A stretch of DNA of 15,309 nucleotides, taken from assembly GCA_017452565.1 (NCBI GenBank), contig JAFTMF010000129.1, positions 1-15,309 on the forward strand. The letters are read 5' to 3'. This document shows positions 1 to 5,962 of the stretch, piece by piece (positions within the stretch are counted from its first letter, which is position 1; each line of letters begins with the position of its first letter). The notes beneath the pieces are model-generated. The model saw nothing but the letters and a program-made list of their open reading frames with translations, did not search any database and had not been told where the DNA came from. The DNA comes from Clostridia bacterium (GTDB taxonomy: Bacteria > Bacillota > Clostridia > Oscillospirales > CAG-272). Position numbers and translations under genes: made by a program.

Positions 1-208
1 CAGTTGTCCTGCCAAGGGCACAGCTGGGTAGCGGCGTACGGAAGTGATAAACGCTGAAGGCATCTAAGCGTGAAACATGCTTCAAGATTAGATATCCCAC
101 AACATAAGTTGGTAAGGTCACTTGTAGACTACGAGTTTGATAGGCCAGGGGTGTAAGGTGAGTAATCATCTCAGCTGACTGGTACTAATTGACCGAGTGC
201 TTGAACCT
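1..208 (+). rRNA. 23S ribosomal RNA, 3' end (partial)
   Basis: The segment carries the conserved 3'-terminal part of bacterial 23S rRNA: the stretches GCTGAAGGCATCTAAGC at about 53-69, GATAGGCCAGGGGTGTAAGG at about 139-158, and CTGACTGGTACTAATTGACC near 175-194 are domain VI hallmarks. The gene begins outside the window. The exact 3' end is placed at about 208 by analogy with the usual ...GCTTGAACCT end and could be off by a few bases. It belongs to an rRNA operon transcribed left to right. No 5S rRNA sequence follows it before the terminator near 281-308. Confidence 0.95.
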
Positions 209-218
209 CCAAGGTTCA
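202..218 (+). other. Hairpin straddling the 23S rRNA 3' end
   Basis: TGAACCT (202-208) is followed by CCA and its exact complement AGGTTCA (212-218), giving a 7-bp stem with a 3-base loop. The mature 23S 3' end normally pairs with the far 5' end of the molecule for RNase III processing. This local stem could compete with that pairing or act as a processing signal; this role is inference. Confidence 0.4.
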
Positions 219-280
219 GGTTCGCAACAACACATTGCCTGTAAGTTTTCATTTATTCGGTTCTCTGTGATCTTTTTGAA

Positions 281-308
281 AAACCAATTCGAAAGACTTG
301 GTTTTTTT
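281..308 (+). terminator. Rho-independent terminator of the rRNA operon
   Basis: AAACCAA (281-287) and TTGGTTT (298-304) form a 7-bp stem around a 10-base loop whose TTCGAA core can fold further. The second arm runs straight into a T-run through 308. It lies about 70 bases past the 23S end and just before a new promoter, which fits the end of the rRNA transcript. Confidence 0.7.
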
Positions 309-316
309 GTTTTACC

Positions 317-345
317 TTGACTTTTTTGATTTTATGGTTTATAAT
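317..345 (+). promoter_or_regulatory. Sigma-70/sigma-A type promoter for the orphan gene at 373
   Basis: The -35 box TTGACT (317-322) and a perfect -10 box TATAAT (340-345) are separated by exactly 17 bases. An SD GGAGG (362-366) and ATG (373) follow within 30 bases. It starts immediately after the rRNA terminator, so the downstream genes have their own transcription start. Confidence 0.85.
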
Positions 346-372
346 GTATCTATTATTGATTGGAGGTTTCTC

Positions 373-768
373 ATGATTGAATATCAATACATTCGGACTC
401 CTCAGGATGCTGACCGATTTATAGAAGATGTGAACGGATTGCACGATGGTTACGTTACGCATTTTGAGTTTGTTAATGATGGGGTACTTCAATGCGACGA
501 CGGTTTGTTCTTTGATTATTCTAAAGTAGTTCTCAAAATGAAAGTGTTTGTTACCAGTTTAGAGGGACATCCTACTGTTGAGATTATTTTTAGAAACGTT
601 CATCGGGTGCAGTTTTATTCTTTTCATTTTTCCGATATCTGTGATAGCTCATTCGCCTTCAGAGAGCATTCGATTATCTGGGCTGACTCCCACGCTGCTG
701 ACGAAGAGCTGTTGGTAAATTGTACTTTTTGTGAGGCTGAATCCATCGCTTGGAGATGGAATGACTAA
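373..768 (+). CDS. Uncharacterised 131-residue protein, AT-rich orphan gene
   Basis: I do not recognise the function. The start at 373 is chosen because GGAGG (362-366) sits 6 bases upstream; the open frame extends further upstream but that part overlaps the promoter. The product is soluble-looking, with no signal peptide or membrane segment, and acidic. It has an N-terminal LHDGYV motif at about residues 23-28, followed by alternating hydrophobic strands and a short IIFRNVHRVQF block, suggesting a small mostly-beta fold. The motif is loosely like small Firmicute proteins of unknown function that start with an LHD-type motif, some of which are immunity-like; this is a weak memory-based resemblance. 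The gene is clearly richer in A+T and in TTT, GAT and ATT codons than the genes to its right, so it may have been acquired. It is followed after 30 bases by the GNAT gene with no terminator between them. Confidence 0.75.
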   Translation: MIEYQYIRTPQDADRFIEDVNGLHDGYVTHFEFVNDGVLQCDDGLFFDYSKVVLKMKVFVTSLEGHPTVEIIFRNVHRVQFYSFHFSDICDSSFAFREHSIIWADSHAADEELLVNCTFCEAESIAWRWND

Positions 769-798
769 CTCATTTTACTGAACCCCCGGAGGTCCCCT

Positions 799-1458
799 AT
801 GATCGCCTACGAATCCGAATCCCCCCTCTTTGAATCGTCCGCACCCATGATCGTCCCCATGCTGATCTGGCAGGAGGACGGCGAGCTTCGCATCGAGGCC
901 TATGAAGGCGTGCGTGAGATTGCCGAAGAGTTTGAGCGCCGCTTTGCGCGCTATCCTTTCAGCCGTGTCGCCCTCGACTGGTTGGACGAACAGCTTGCGC
1001 CCTATTGCAACAGCCACGGCTACTACCGTGAGACGCAGGGCAAATATCGCTGGTATCGCCAGTTTACCTATACCTATGAGGAAAACGACGAGCTGATTCA
1101 GCCAACTACCTTCCGCTGGGAGGGCGATCCCAATCTGTCCGGTCTGCTTCTCGACCTCGATCCCGATTGGCTCACCTATGTCACCGTAGTGGATGGCGTG
1201 ATCGTTTCCGCCGCCCGTGTGAACGAGTATGATCCTGACGAATCGTCCCCCGAGATCACCGTGGAGACAGCAGTGGAGTACCGTGGCAAAGGCTACGGCG
1301 TCTCCAACGTCCTCGCCCTCGCCCGTGCCCTTGCCGAGGATGGCGAGCGCGCACAATACGTCTGCTCCCGTTACAATCGCGGCTCTGCCAAGCTGGCAGA
1401 GAAGGCTGGCTTTGCCGAAACGGGCAGATTCTACGCTTATACGGCTTACCGCGACTAA
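799..1458 (+). CDS. GNAT family N-acetyltransferase
   Basis: This 219-residue protein probably transfers an acetyl group from acetyl-CoA to an unidentified amine in the cytoplasm. The C-terminal third carries the GNAT core: a beta strand ending in ETAVEYRGKGYG (about 156-167), where RGKGYG is the acetyl-CoA pyrophosphate-binding motif A. This is followed by the helix of that motif, then a motif B region SRYNRGSAKLAEKAGF (about 190-205) typical of RimI/YjhQ-like GNATs. The N-terminal 130 residues are not obviously GNAT and may be a substrate or second domain. GGAGG (788-792) is 6 bases before the ATG, supporting the start. It lies 30 bases after the orphan gene and 77 bases before rqcH on the same strand. 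Substrate cannot be inferred from context. Confidence 0.85.
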   Translation: MIAYESESPLFESSAPMIVPMLIWQEDGELRIEAYEGVREIAEEFERRFARYPFSRVALDWLDEQLAPYCNSHGYYRETQGKYRWYRQFTYTYEENDELIQPTTFRWEGDPNLSGLLLDLDPDWLTYVTVVDGVIVSAARVNEYDPDESSPEITVETAVEYRGKGYGVSNVLALARALAEDGERAQYVCSRYNRGSAKLAEKAGFAETGRFYAYTAYRD

Positions 1459-1473
1459 TGAATAAAGTCTCGT

Positions 1474-1491
1474 AGGGCGAGAGCAAGCCCT
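1474..1491 (+). other. Small hairpin between GNAT gene and rqcH
   Basis: AGGGC (1474-1478) and GCCCT (1487-1491) can form a 5-bp stem with an 8-base purine-rich loop. There is no T-run after it, so it is not a convincing terminator; readthrough into rqcH seems likely. Confidence 0.25.
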
Positions 1492-1535
1492 CACCATACA
1501 AATGTTAGATATTCCCCTATTGAAAGGAACAAATT

Positions 1536-3275
1536 ATGGCTTTTGATGCCGGCATGGTTCGTGCCATTACCACCGAACTGAATACCAAACTTGCAGGCGC
1601 AAGGGTAGAGAAGATCCACCAGCCCGAGAAGGATGAGCTCCTTTTTCTCCTCCATGCAGGACGGGAGAATCTGCGCCTCACCATCTCCGCATCGGTGAAC
1701 AACCCTCGCATTCACCTTTCCTCTACCGCAAAGGAGAATCCCTCTGCACCGCCTCTGTTCTGTACGCTGATCCGCAAGCATCTCAGCGGTGCAAAGCTCC
1801 TCTCCTTGGAACAGCTTGGATTTGAGCGTGTAATCCGCCTCTCCTTCCAAGCCCGTGACGAGATGGGCTTCCACTATATCGTTCGTCTATATGCCGAGAT
1901 TATGGGCAAATACAGCAACTTGATCCTCACCGATGAGAACGATAAGGTGCTGGGCGCCGTGAAGCCCGTGGACTTCACCACCAGCCAAAAGCGGCAGGTG
2001 CTTCCCGGAATGCAGTACGAGATGCCTCCTGCTCAGGACAAGATCGATCCCACTACCGAGGTGCGGGAGAATTTCCTCGCTCTGCGTGCGGACGATACCA
2101 AGGCGGCGGACAAATTCCTCACCGCCCACTATTTAGGACTCTCTACGCTTTCGGCGAGAGAGATCGTGCACCGTGCCGCCGACGAATCCGACGAGGCGCT
2201 CCGGGAGGCGTTTTCCGCCTTTATGAGCGATATTTCCGCCGGACGGGTAACTCCTACTCTGGTGCTGGATGAGGGCGGTAAACCCAAGGAATACGCCTTC
2301 TGCGACCTTCGACAGTATGAGGGAGTCTACACCCTCCGCCATCCCGAGACGATCAGCGAGGTCATCGAGACCTACTTCCTCTCCCGTGACAACACCGACC
2401 GTGTGCATCAGCGCGCCGCCGATCTGTTCCGCCTTCTGCAGAATCAGCAGAACCGACTGGAAAAGAAGATCGCTCTGCAAGAAGGTGAACTGGCTGAGAC
2501 CGCACGCAAGGAAACCTATCAGAAATACGGCGAGCTGATTACCGCCAACATCTACCGCCTTTCCCGTGGGATGAAGGTGGCAAGAGTGGAGGACTACTAC
2601 AGCGAGGACTACGAGACCATCGAGATTCCGCTGGACGTTCGCCTGACCCCTGCGCAGAACGCACAGGCGTATTATAAAAAGTACACCAAGCTCCGCAATG
2701 CAGAGGTGGAGCTGGAAAAACAGATCATTGCAGCGGAAGAAGAGCTTGCCTATATCCTCTCGGTTTTGGACACTCTCTCCCGTGCATCGGGGCAGACCGA
2801 GCTGGACGAGATCCGCACCGAATTGCAGACCGCCGGTCACGGCTCGAGAATGAAGAAGAACGCCTTCAAGGGCGGCAACAAGAAGAGCGCTACCAAGCCT
2901 ATCGAATACACCACCTCGGGCGGTTACCGCCTCTTGTGCGGTCGAAATAACCTGCAGAATGACGAGATTTCCCTGAAAATCGCCTCTCGCAGCGATTGGT
3001 GGTTCCACGTCAAGAATGCACCCGGTTCACACGTGGTGATGTTCGCAAACGGCGAAGAGCCCTCCGAGCGAGACTTCACCGAGGCGGCAATGGTGGCTGC
3101 CTACAATTCCTCACTGTCCGAGGCCAAACACATCGCCGTGGACTATACGCAGGTGCGGAATCTGAAAAAGCCCGCAGGTGCCAAGCCCGGTTACGTGATT
3201 TATCACACCAATTACAGTGCCTACGTTACCCCTGATAGGGAAGTAGTGGAGGGACTGAAAAAGTCGGAGAAGTGA
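1536..3275 (+). CDS. rqcH: Rqc2-type ribosome quality control factor RqcH (NFACT / FbpA family)
   Basis: The 579-residue length matches the NFACT family (B. subtilis RqcH is about 570). RqcH binds stalled 50S-peptidyl-tRNA complexes and recruits tRNA-Ala to add C-terminal alanine tails that mark the nascent chain for proteolysis; the family was earlier called fibronectin-binding protein FbpA/PavA. In order: NFACT-N domain (about 1-170), helix-hairpin-helix-like and coiled-coil middle (about 290-420, with two Glu/Lys/Gln-rich helices), and the NFACT-R domain (about 455-570) with GRNNLQND at 469-476, WWFHVKNAPGSHV at about 488-500 and the YVIYHTN signature. The position of the functional DR motif (D97-R98 in B. 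subtilis) reads E97-R98 here, a conservative change. AAAGGA at 1523-1528 lies 7 bases before the ATG. The stop overlaps the SD-to-start junction of the next gene, suggesting coupled translation. Confidence 0.93.
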   Translation: MAFDAGMVRAITTELNTKLAGARVEKIHQPEKDELLFLLHAGRENLRLTISASVNNPRIHLSSTAKENPSAPPLFCTLIRKHLSGAKLLSLEQLGFERVIRLSFQARDEMGFHYIVRLYAEIMGKYSNLILTDENDKVLGAVKPVDFTTSQKRQVLPGMQYEMPPAQDKIDPTTEVRENFLALRADDTKAADKFLTAHYLGLSTLSAREIVHRAADESDEALREAFSAFMSDISAGRVTPTLVLDEGGKPKEYAFCDLRQYEGVYTLRHPETISEVIETYFLSRDNTDRVHQRAADLFRLLQNQQNRLEKKIALQEGELAETARKETYQKYGELITANIYRLSRGMKVARVEDYYSEDYETIEIPLDVRLTPAQNAQAYYKKYTKLRNAEVELEKQIIAAEEELAYILSVLDTLSRASGQTELDEIRTELQTAGHGSRMKKNAFKGGNKKSATKPIEYTTSGGYRLLCGRNNLQNDEISLKIASRSDWWFHVKNAPGSHVVMFANGEEPSERDFTEAAMVAAYNSSLSEAKHIAVDYTQVRNLKKPAGAKPGYVIYHTNYSAYVTPDREVVEGLKKSEK

Positions 3276-3277
3276 GT

Positions 3278-4003
3278 ATGAAACGAATTTGTATATCGTT
3301 TTTTAGTTTTTTACTAATCACTGTTTTGTGCAGTTGTCAGCTTACCGTTATAAACCCTTACGATACTGCCGACAGCACCGTTTCGCCCGGGAATACGACT
3401 CCCATTCTTGCGACTACAGACAATCGTCCCGATGAGCCGACATCTACTTTTGCAACTTCCGTGGCGTCCCCTACCGCGACAACCGAGCCGCAACCACCTC
3501 AGACGACTATGATTGCTACGCAAGCACCGCCTGCAACCGAGCCCACTCCACTCCCCGAACCTGCAGATACTGATTTGGTACTGCTATCCGACTATCTGCC
3601 CGAAGCGGCGTTGGATATCCGATATGCCACCACCAATAACTTCACGGGACAGATCATTTATGATGAAGCGGCACCTCGTCTCCGCTACGGAACGGTCAAG
3701 AAGCTCCGAACGGTTTGCGAAAAACTGGCAGATGCCGGTTATCGTTTGGTGATTTGGGATGGATGGCGTCCTGCAGCGGCGCAATGGAAGCTGTGGAATA
3801 TCTGCCCCGATCCCACTTACGTTTCCAATCCTAACAAGGGCTATTCCTCTCATACCCGTGGCGGTACCGTGGATATAACGCTCCTTCGTCTTGACGGAGC
3901 TCCCGTGGAAATGCCTACCGATTTCGATGATTTTTCCAAAGCGGCAGATTTGGATTTCAGCGACGTTTCTGCAGAAGCGGCGAAAAATGCACAGCTTTTG
4001 TAG
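3278..4003 (+). CDS. VanX-like D-Ala-D-Ala dipeptidase lipoprotein, cut short by an in-frame TAG
   Basis: The frame encodes an exported peptidase of family M15 (VanX/DdpX-like), expected to hydrolyse D-Ala-D-Ala or related peptidoglycan dipeptides outside the membrane. Residues 1-20 form a lipoprotein signal peptide ending in LCSC (lipid Cys probably C20). A Thr/Pro-rich linker spans about 30-95, then the catalytic domain: DIRYAT at 113-118, WDGWRP at 160-165, and the zinc site SSHTRGGTVD with H192 and D199. The ATG at 3278 is chosen because GGAGA (3266-3270) is 7 bases upstream; a GTG at 3272 is possible. The open frame stops at TAG 4001-4003 after 241 residues, before the conserved ExxH motif that supplies the catalytic Glu and third zinc ligand. 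The same frame resumes with that motif (see next entry), so the 241-residue product should be inactive unless the TAG is read through. Confidence 0.85.
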   Translation: MKRICISFFSFLLITVLCSCQLTVINPYDTADSTVSPGNTTPILATTDNRPDEPTSTFATSVASPTATTEPQPPQTTMIATQAPPATEPTPLPEPADTDLVLLSDYLPEAALDIRYATTNNFTGQIIYDEAAPRLRYGTVKKLRTVCEKLADAGYRLVIWDGWRPAAAQWKLWNICPDPTYVSNPNKGYSSHTRGGTVDITLLRLDGAPVEMPTDFDDFSKAADLDFSDVSAEAAKNAQLL

Positions 4004-4102
4004 GATATCATGAAACAGTGCGGATTCAAACCATACAAAGCAGAGTGGTGGCATTTTACCGACACCACCACCTACGAGGTACAAGAAGCGCTCCCCGAAT
4101 AA
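4001..4102 (+). pseudogene. In-frame continuation of the VanX-like gene after the amber codon
   Basis: After TAG (4001-4003) the same frame runs 32 codons, beginning DIMKQCGFKPY and containing AEWWHFTD, to a TAA at 4100-4102. EWWH is the signature catalytic motif of VanX-type dipeptidases (E181 and H184 in VanX), here E256 and H259 if the TAG counts as residue 242. The full 274-codon frame 3278-4102 is therefore a complete gene with one amber codon. A CAG-to-TAG transition (Gln) would explain it in one step. Nonsense mutation, sequencing error or UAG readthrough are all possible. Confidence 0.8.
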
Positions 4103-4107
4103 ATCTT

Positions 4108-4126
4108 GCGAAAGCGTAATTTTCGC
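4108..4126 (+). other. Small hairpin between dipeptidase gene and ldh
   Basis: GCGAAA (4108-4113) and TTTCGC (4121-4126) form a 6-bp stem with a 7-base loop. No T-run follows, so it is not a clear terminator. I see no convincing separate promoter for the downstream gene. Confidence 0.3.
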
Positions 4127-4175
4127 CTAAATCGGGCAATACTGTAAGTATAAACCTTCATCAGGAGGATCAACT

Positions 4176-5129
4176 ATGATTGACTATTCTAACGACAAAA
4201 AGAAAATCGTGCTCATCGGAGCAGGGCTGGTGGGGATGTCCTTTGCCTATGCGCTGCTGGGCTCTCACATTTGCGAGGAGCTGGGGATTATCGACATTGA
4301 TAAAAAGCGCGCCGAAGGAGAGGCAATGGACCTCTCCCACGGTCTCGCCTTTTCCGGCGGCAATATGAAGATCTATGCTGCCGAGTACAGCGACTGTTTC
4401 GATGCCGACCTTGCGGTGATCTGTGCAGGTGTGCCGCAAAAGCCGGGCGAGACCCGTATTGATCTTTTGCACAACAATGCCAAAGTTTTTGAAGAAATCG
4501 TGAGCAAGGTGCTCGCCTCCGGCTTCAACGGTATTTTCCTCGTTGCCACCAATCCCGTGGACGTGATGACCTCGCTGACCCGTGAGCTGTCGGGATTCCC
4601 CGCCAACCGTGTCATCGGCACCGGTACGACCTTGGATACCGCTCGGCTTCGCTTCCTCTTGGGGCAATATTTCGCCGTAGACCCTCGCAACGTTCACGCT
4701 TACGTCATGGGCGAGCACGGGGACAGCGAGTTTGTACCCTGGTCCCAAGCCTACGTTTCCACCAAAAACGTCCTCGCCATCTGCGCGCAGGAGCACGGCC
4801 GCTTTAGCAAAGAGGAGCTGGACGATATTTCCTATCAGGTAAAGACGGCGGCGTATAAGATCATCGAGGCCAAGCGTGCCACCTACTATGGCATCGGTAT
4901 GGCACTGCTTCGCATTGCTCGAGCCATCTTGCGTAACGAGGGAAGCGTGCTCACCGTGTCAGCCTATCTGCAAGGCGAGTACGGGCAGGCGGACGTGAAC
5001 GTCGGTGTGCCTTGTGTCATCGGCAGAGAAGGCGTGCGGCGAGTGATCGAGCTTGATCTGACCAAGGACGAACAGGAGCAGTTTGCAAAATCCTGTCAGT
5101 TCCTCCGAGACGTTCGCAAAGAGATATAA
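4176..5129 (+). CDS. ldh: L-lactate dehydrogenase (NAD-dependent)
   Basis: This 317-residue cytoplasmic enzyme reduces pyruvate to L-lactate with NADH, regenerating NAD+ in fermentation. The Rossmann NAD site is IGAGLVG at 14-20 with D40 after the second strand. The substrate-specificity loop reads GVPQKPGETR: Q88 in place of the Arg of malate dehydrogenases marks it as lactate-specific, and R94 is the loop arginine. D154 and R157 (TTLDTAR), and H181 in GEHGDSE, are the catalytic Asp, substrate Arg and proton-donor His. R159 and H174 correspond to the R173/H188 fructose-1,6-bisphosphate site of bacterial allosteric LDHs, so activation by that metabolite is likely. AGGAGG (4163-4168) lies 7 bases before the ATG. 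It ends in its own terminator at 5137-5170. Confidence 0.95.
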   Translation: MIDYSNDKKKIVLIGAGLVGMSFAYALLGSHICEELGIIDIDKKRAEGEAMDLSHGLAFSGGNMKIYAAEYSDCFDADLAVICAGVPQKPGETRIDLLHNNAKVFEEIVSKVLASGFNGIFLVATNPVDVMTSLTRELSGFPANRVIGTGTTLDTARLRFLLGQYFAVDPRNVHAYVMGEHGDSEFVPWSQAYVSTKNVLAICAQEHGRFSKEELDDISYQVKTAAYKIIEAKRATYYGIGMALLRIARAILRNEGSVLTVSAYLQGEYGQADVNVGVPCVIGREGVRRVIELDLTKDEQEQFAKSCQFLRDVRKEI

Positions 5130-5136
5130 TTTTGAC

Positions 5137-5171
5137 AAAAATTCCCGACGGTATTTGTCGGGATTTTTTTG
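5137..5171 (+). terminator. Rho-independent terminator of ldh
   Basis: CCCGAC (5144-5149) and GTCGGG (5157-5162) form a GC-rich 6-bp stem with a 7-base loop. The A-run before it and the T-run (5164-5170) after it extend the pairing and give the poly-U tail. It sits just after the ldh stop. Confidence 0.93.
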
Positions 5172-5179
5172 TTTTGTCA

Positions 5180-5193
5180 ACAAAAATTTTTGT
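5180..5193. other. 14-bp perfect AT palindrome
   Basis: ACAAAAATTTTTGT is a perfect 14-bp inverted repeat in the gap between the ldh terminator and the Nudix promoter. It could be a regulator site or simply part of the AT-rich spacer; it lies about 80 bases upstream of the -35 box, which is far for a repressor operator. Confidence 0.25.
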
Positions 5194-5221
5194 GCGGCGC
5201 TTTCGAATAGCCGGTAAACCG

Positions 5222-5270
5222 AAAAAAATCAAATTTTTAAATCAAAAATCGAAAAAAGTCAAAAAATGAA
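5222..5270 (+). promoter_or_regulatory. Phased A-tracts / UP-element-like region upstream of Nudix promoter
   Basis: Runs of A begin at 5222, 5231, 5244, 5252 and 5261, close to one helical turn apart on average, and end directly at the -35 box at 5271. Such phased tracts are known to bend DNA and to bind the RNA polymerase alpha C-terminal domain, so this probably boosts the promoter. The functional role is inference. Confidence 0.45.
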
Positions 5271-5299
5271 TTGACATGGGGGAACTATTGTGATACAAT
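5271..5299 (+). promoter_or_regulatory. Sigma-70/sigma-A type promoter for the Nudix gene
   Basis: A perfect -35 TTGACA (5271-5276) and a -10 TACAAT (5294-5299) are separated by exactly 17 bases. AAGGAGG (5316-5322) and ATG (5329) follow. Confidence 0.9.
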
Positions 5300-5328
5300 A
5301 AATATATGTTGTGCGAAGGAGGACTATC

Positions 5329-5862
5329 ATGCGGGAACTATGGGACGTTTATGACAGATATGGTAACCGAATCGAAGGTCGTGTTGCGGTTCGCGGAAAG
5401 CACGATCTGAAAGACCACGAATACCATTTGATAGTCTATATCTGGATCATCGGCGATGACGGGAAGATCATTCTTTCCAGACGGCAGAAGGGCAAACCTT
5501 TTGCAGGCGCTTGGGAATGCACCGGTGGATGTGCTTTGAAAGGGGAGGATTCCCTCACAGCGGCACTCCGTGAGGTGAGAGAGGAGCTTGGCTTGGAGCT
5601 GAATCCCGAATGTGGAGAGTTTTATACCCGCTATCGTAGGAATTATCCCAAAGGCTCGAAAGCACTTTGCGACGTATGGGTGTTCCGTCAGAGTTACAGT
5701 CTGGAAGATCTGTCCCCGCAGAAGGAAGAGGTCAGCGCCATTCGCGCAGTTACCGGGGAAGAGTTGGAGGCAATGGCAGATGCAGGCGTGTTTAACAAAC
5801 GCTACCTCTATCTCCCCGCTATGTTGAAACAATTTTGTACCCCCAAAGAACCGTCAGTATGA
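5329..5862 (+). CDS. Nudix hydrolase
   Basis: This 177-residue cytoplasmic protein hydrolyses a nucleoside diphosphate linked to another moiety, or isomerises or cleaves a related pyrophosphate; the substrate is not evident. The Nudix box is complete: G67-x5-E73-x7-R81-E82-x-R84-E85-E86-L-G88-L, with the Mg2+-binding Glu residues in REVREE. The N-terminus (ELWDVYDRYGNRIEGR) and HEYHLIVYIWI segment resemble the YfcD/IPP-isomerase-like Nudix subgroup that often has this length. The ATG at 5329 is chosen over a further-upstream in-frame start because AAGGAGG (5316-5322) is 6 bases ahead of it. It is monocistronic by appearance: own promoter before it, and its TGA (5860-5862) lies inside the terminator hairpin. 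Confidence 0.9.
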   Translation: MRELWDVYDRYGNRIEGRVAVRGKHDLKDHEYHLIVYIWIIGDDGKIILSRRQKGKPFAGAWECTGGCALKGEDSLTAALREVREELGLELNPECGEFYTRYRRNYPKGSKALCDVWVFRQSYSLEDLSPQKEEVSAIRAVTGEELEAMADAGVFNKRYLYLPAMLKQFCTPKEPSV

Positions 5863-5874
5863 CGGTTCTTTTTT
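5845..5874 (+). terminator. Rho-independent terminator overlapping the Nudix stop codon
   Basis: AAAGAACCGTCA (5845-5856) and its exact complement TGACGGTTCTTT (5860-5871) form a perfect 12-bp stem with loop GTA, followed by more Ts to 5874. The stem includes the last codons and the TGA stop of the Nudix gene. Confidence 0.88.
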
Positions 5875-5897
5875 AACCGTCAGTATGACGGTTCTTT
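5849..5897 (+). repeat. Tandem duplication of the terminator hairpin
   Basis: The 23-base unit that begins AACCGTCAGTATGACGG occurs at 5849-5871 and again, identical, at 5875-5897, a 26-base period. The second copy can still form an 8-bp stem (5875-5882 with 5886-5893) and is followed by three Ts. It looks like a slippage duplication that created a back-up terminator. Confidence 0.85.
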
Positions 5898-5910
5898 GGA
5901 TTCTATGGGC

Positions 5911-5939
5911 TTGAATGGGATTGCTTTTGCATACACTAT
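5911..5939 (+). promoter_or_regulatory. Possible weak promoter for the gene at 5963
   Basis: TTGAAT (5911-5916) lies 17 bases before CACTAT (5934-5939). The -35 is good, the -10 poor (alternatives TACACT or ACTATA overlap). The position between a double terminator and a gene with its own SD suggests some promoter must be here. Confidence 0.4.
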
Positions 5940-5962
5940 AGAAAACCAATCGGAGGGATTCT

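Noticed and set aside
298..372. Upstream in-frame extension of the first gene from 298
   Set aside because: The extension overlaps the rRNA terminator and the TTGACT/TATAAT promoter, so it would not be transcribed as coding sequence; the ATG at 373 has GGAGG at the right distance.
775..1497. Long open frame on the minus strand opposite the GNAT gene
   Set aside because: It mirrors the GNAT coding sequence, has no SD and no recognisable motifs; the plus-strand frame has an SD and a GNAT acetyl-CoA motif.
2133..3008. 291-codon minus-strand open frame opposite rqcH
   Set aside because: A shadow of the coiled-coil and NFACT-R coding sequence with no SD or conserved features.
4149..4154. TATAAA as a possible -10 box for ldh
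   Set aside because: No -35-like hexamer is found 16-18 bases upstream, and the start of transcription would fall almost on the SD.
4176..5129. Malate dehydrogenase as an alternative for the LDH-like gene
   Set aside because: The specificity position is Gln (Q88 in VPQKPGETR), not Arg, and the other LDH-type residues including the fructose-1,6-bisphosphate site are present.
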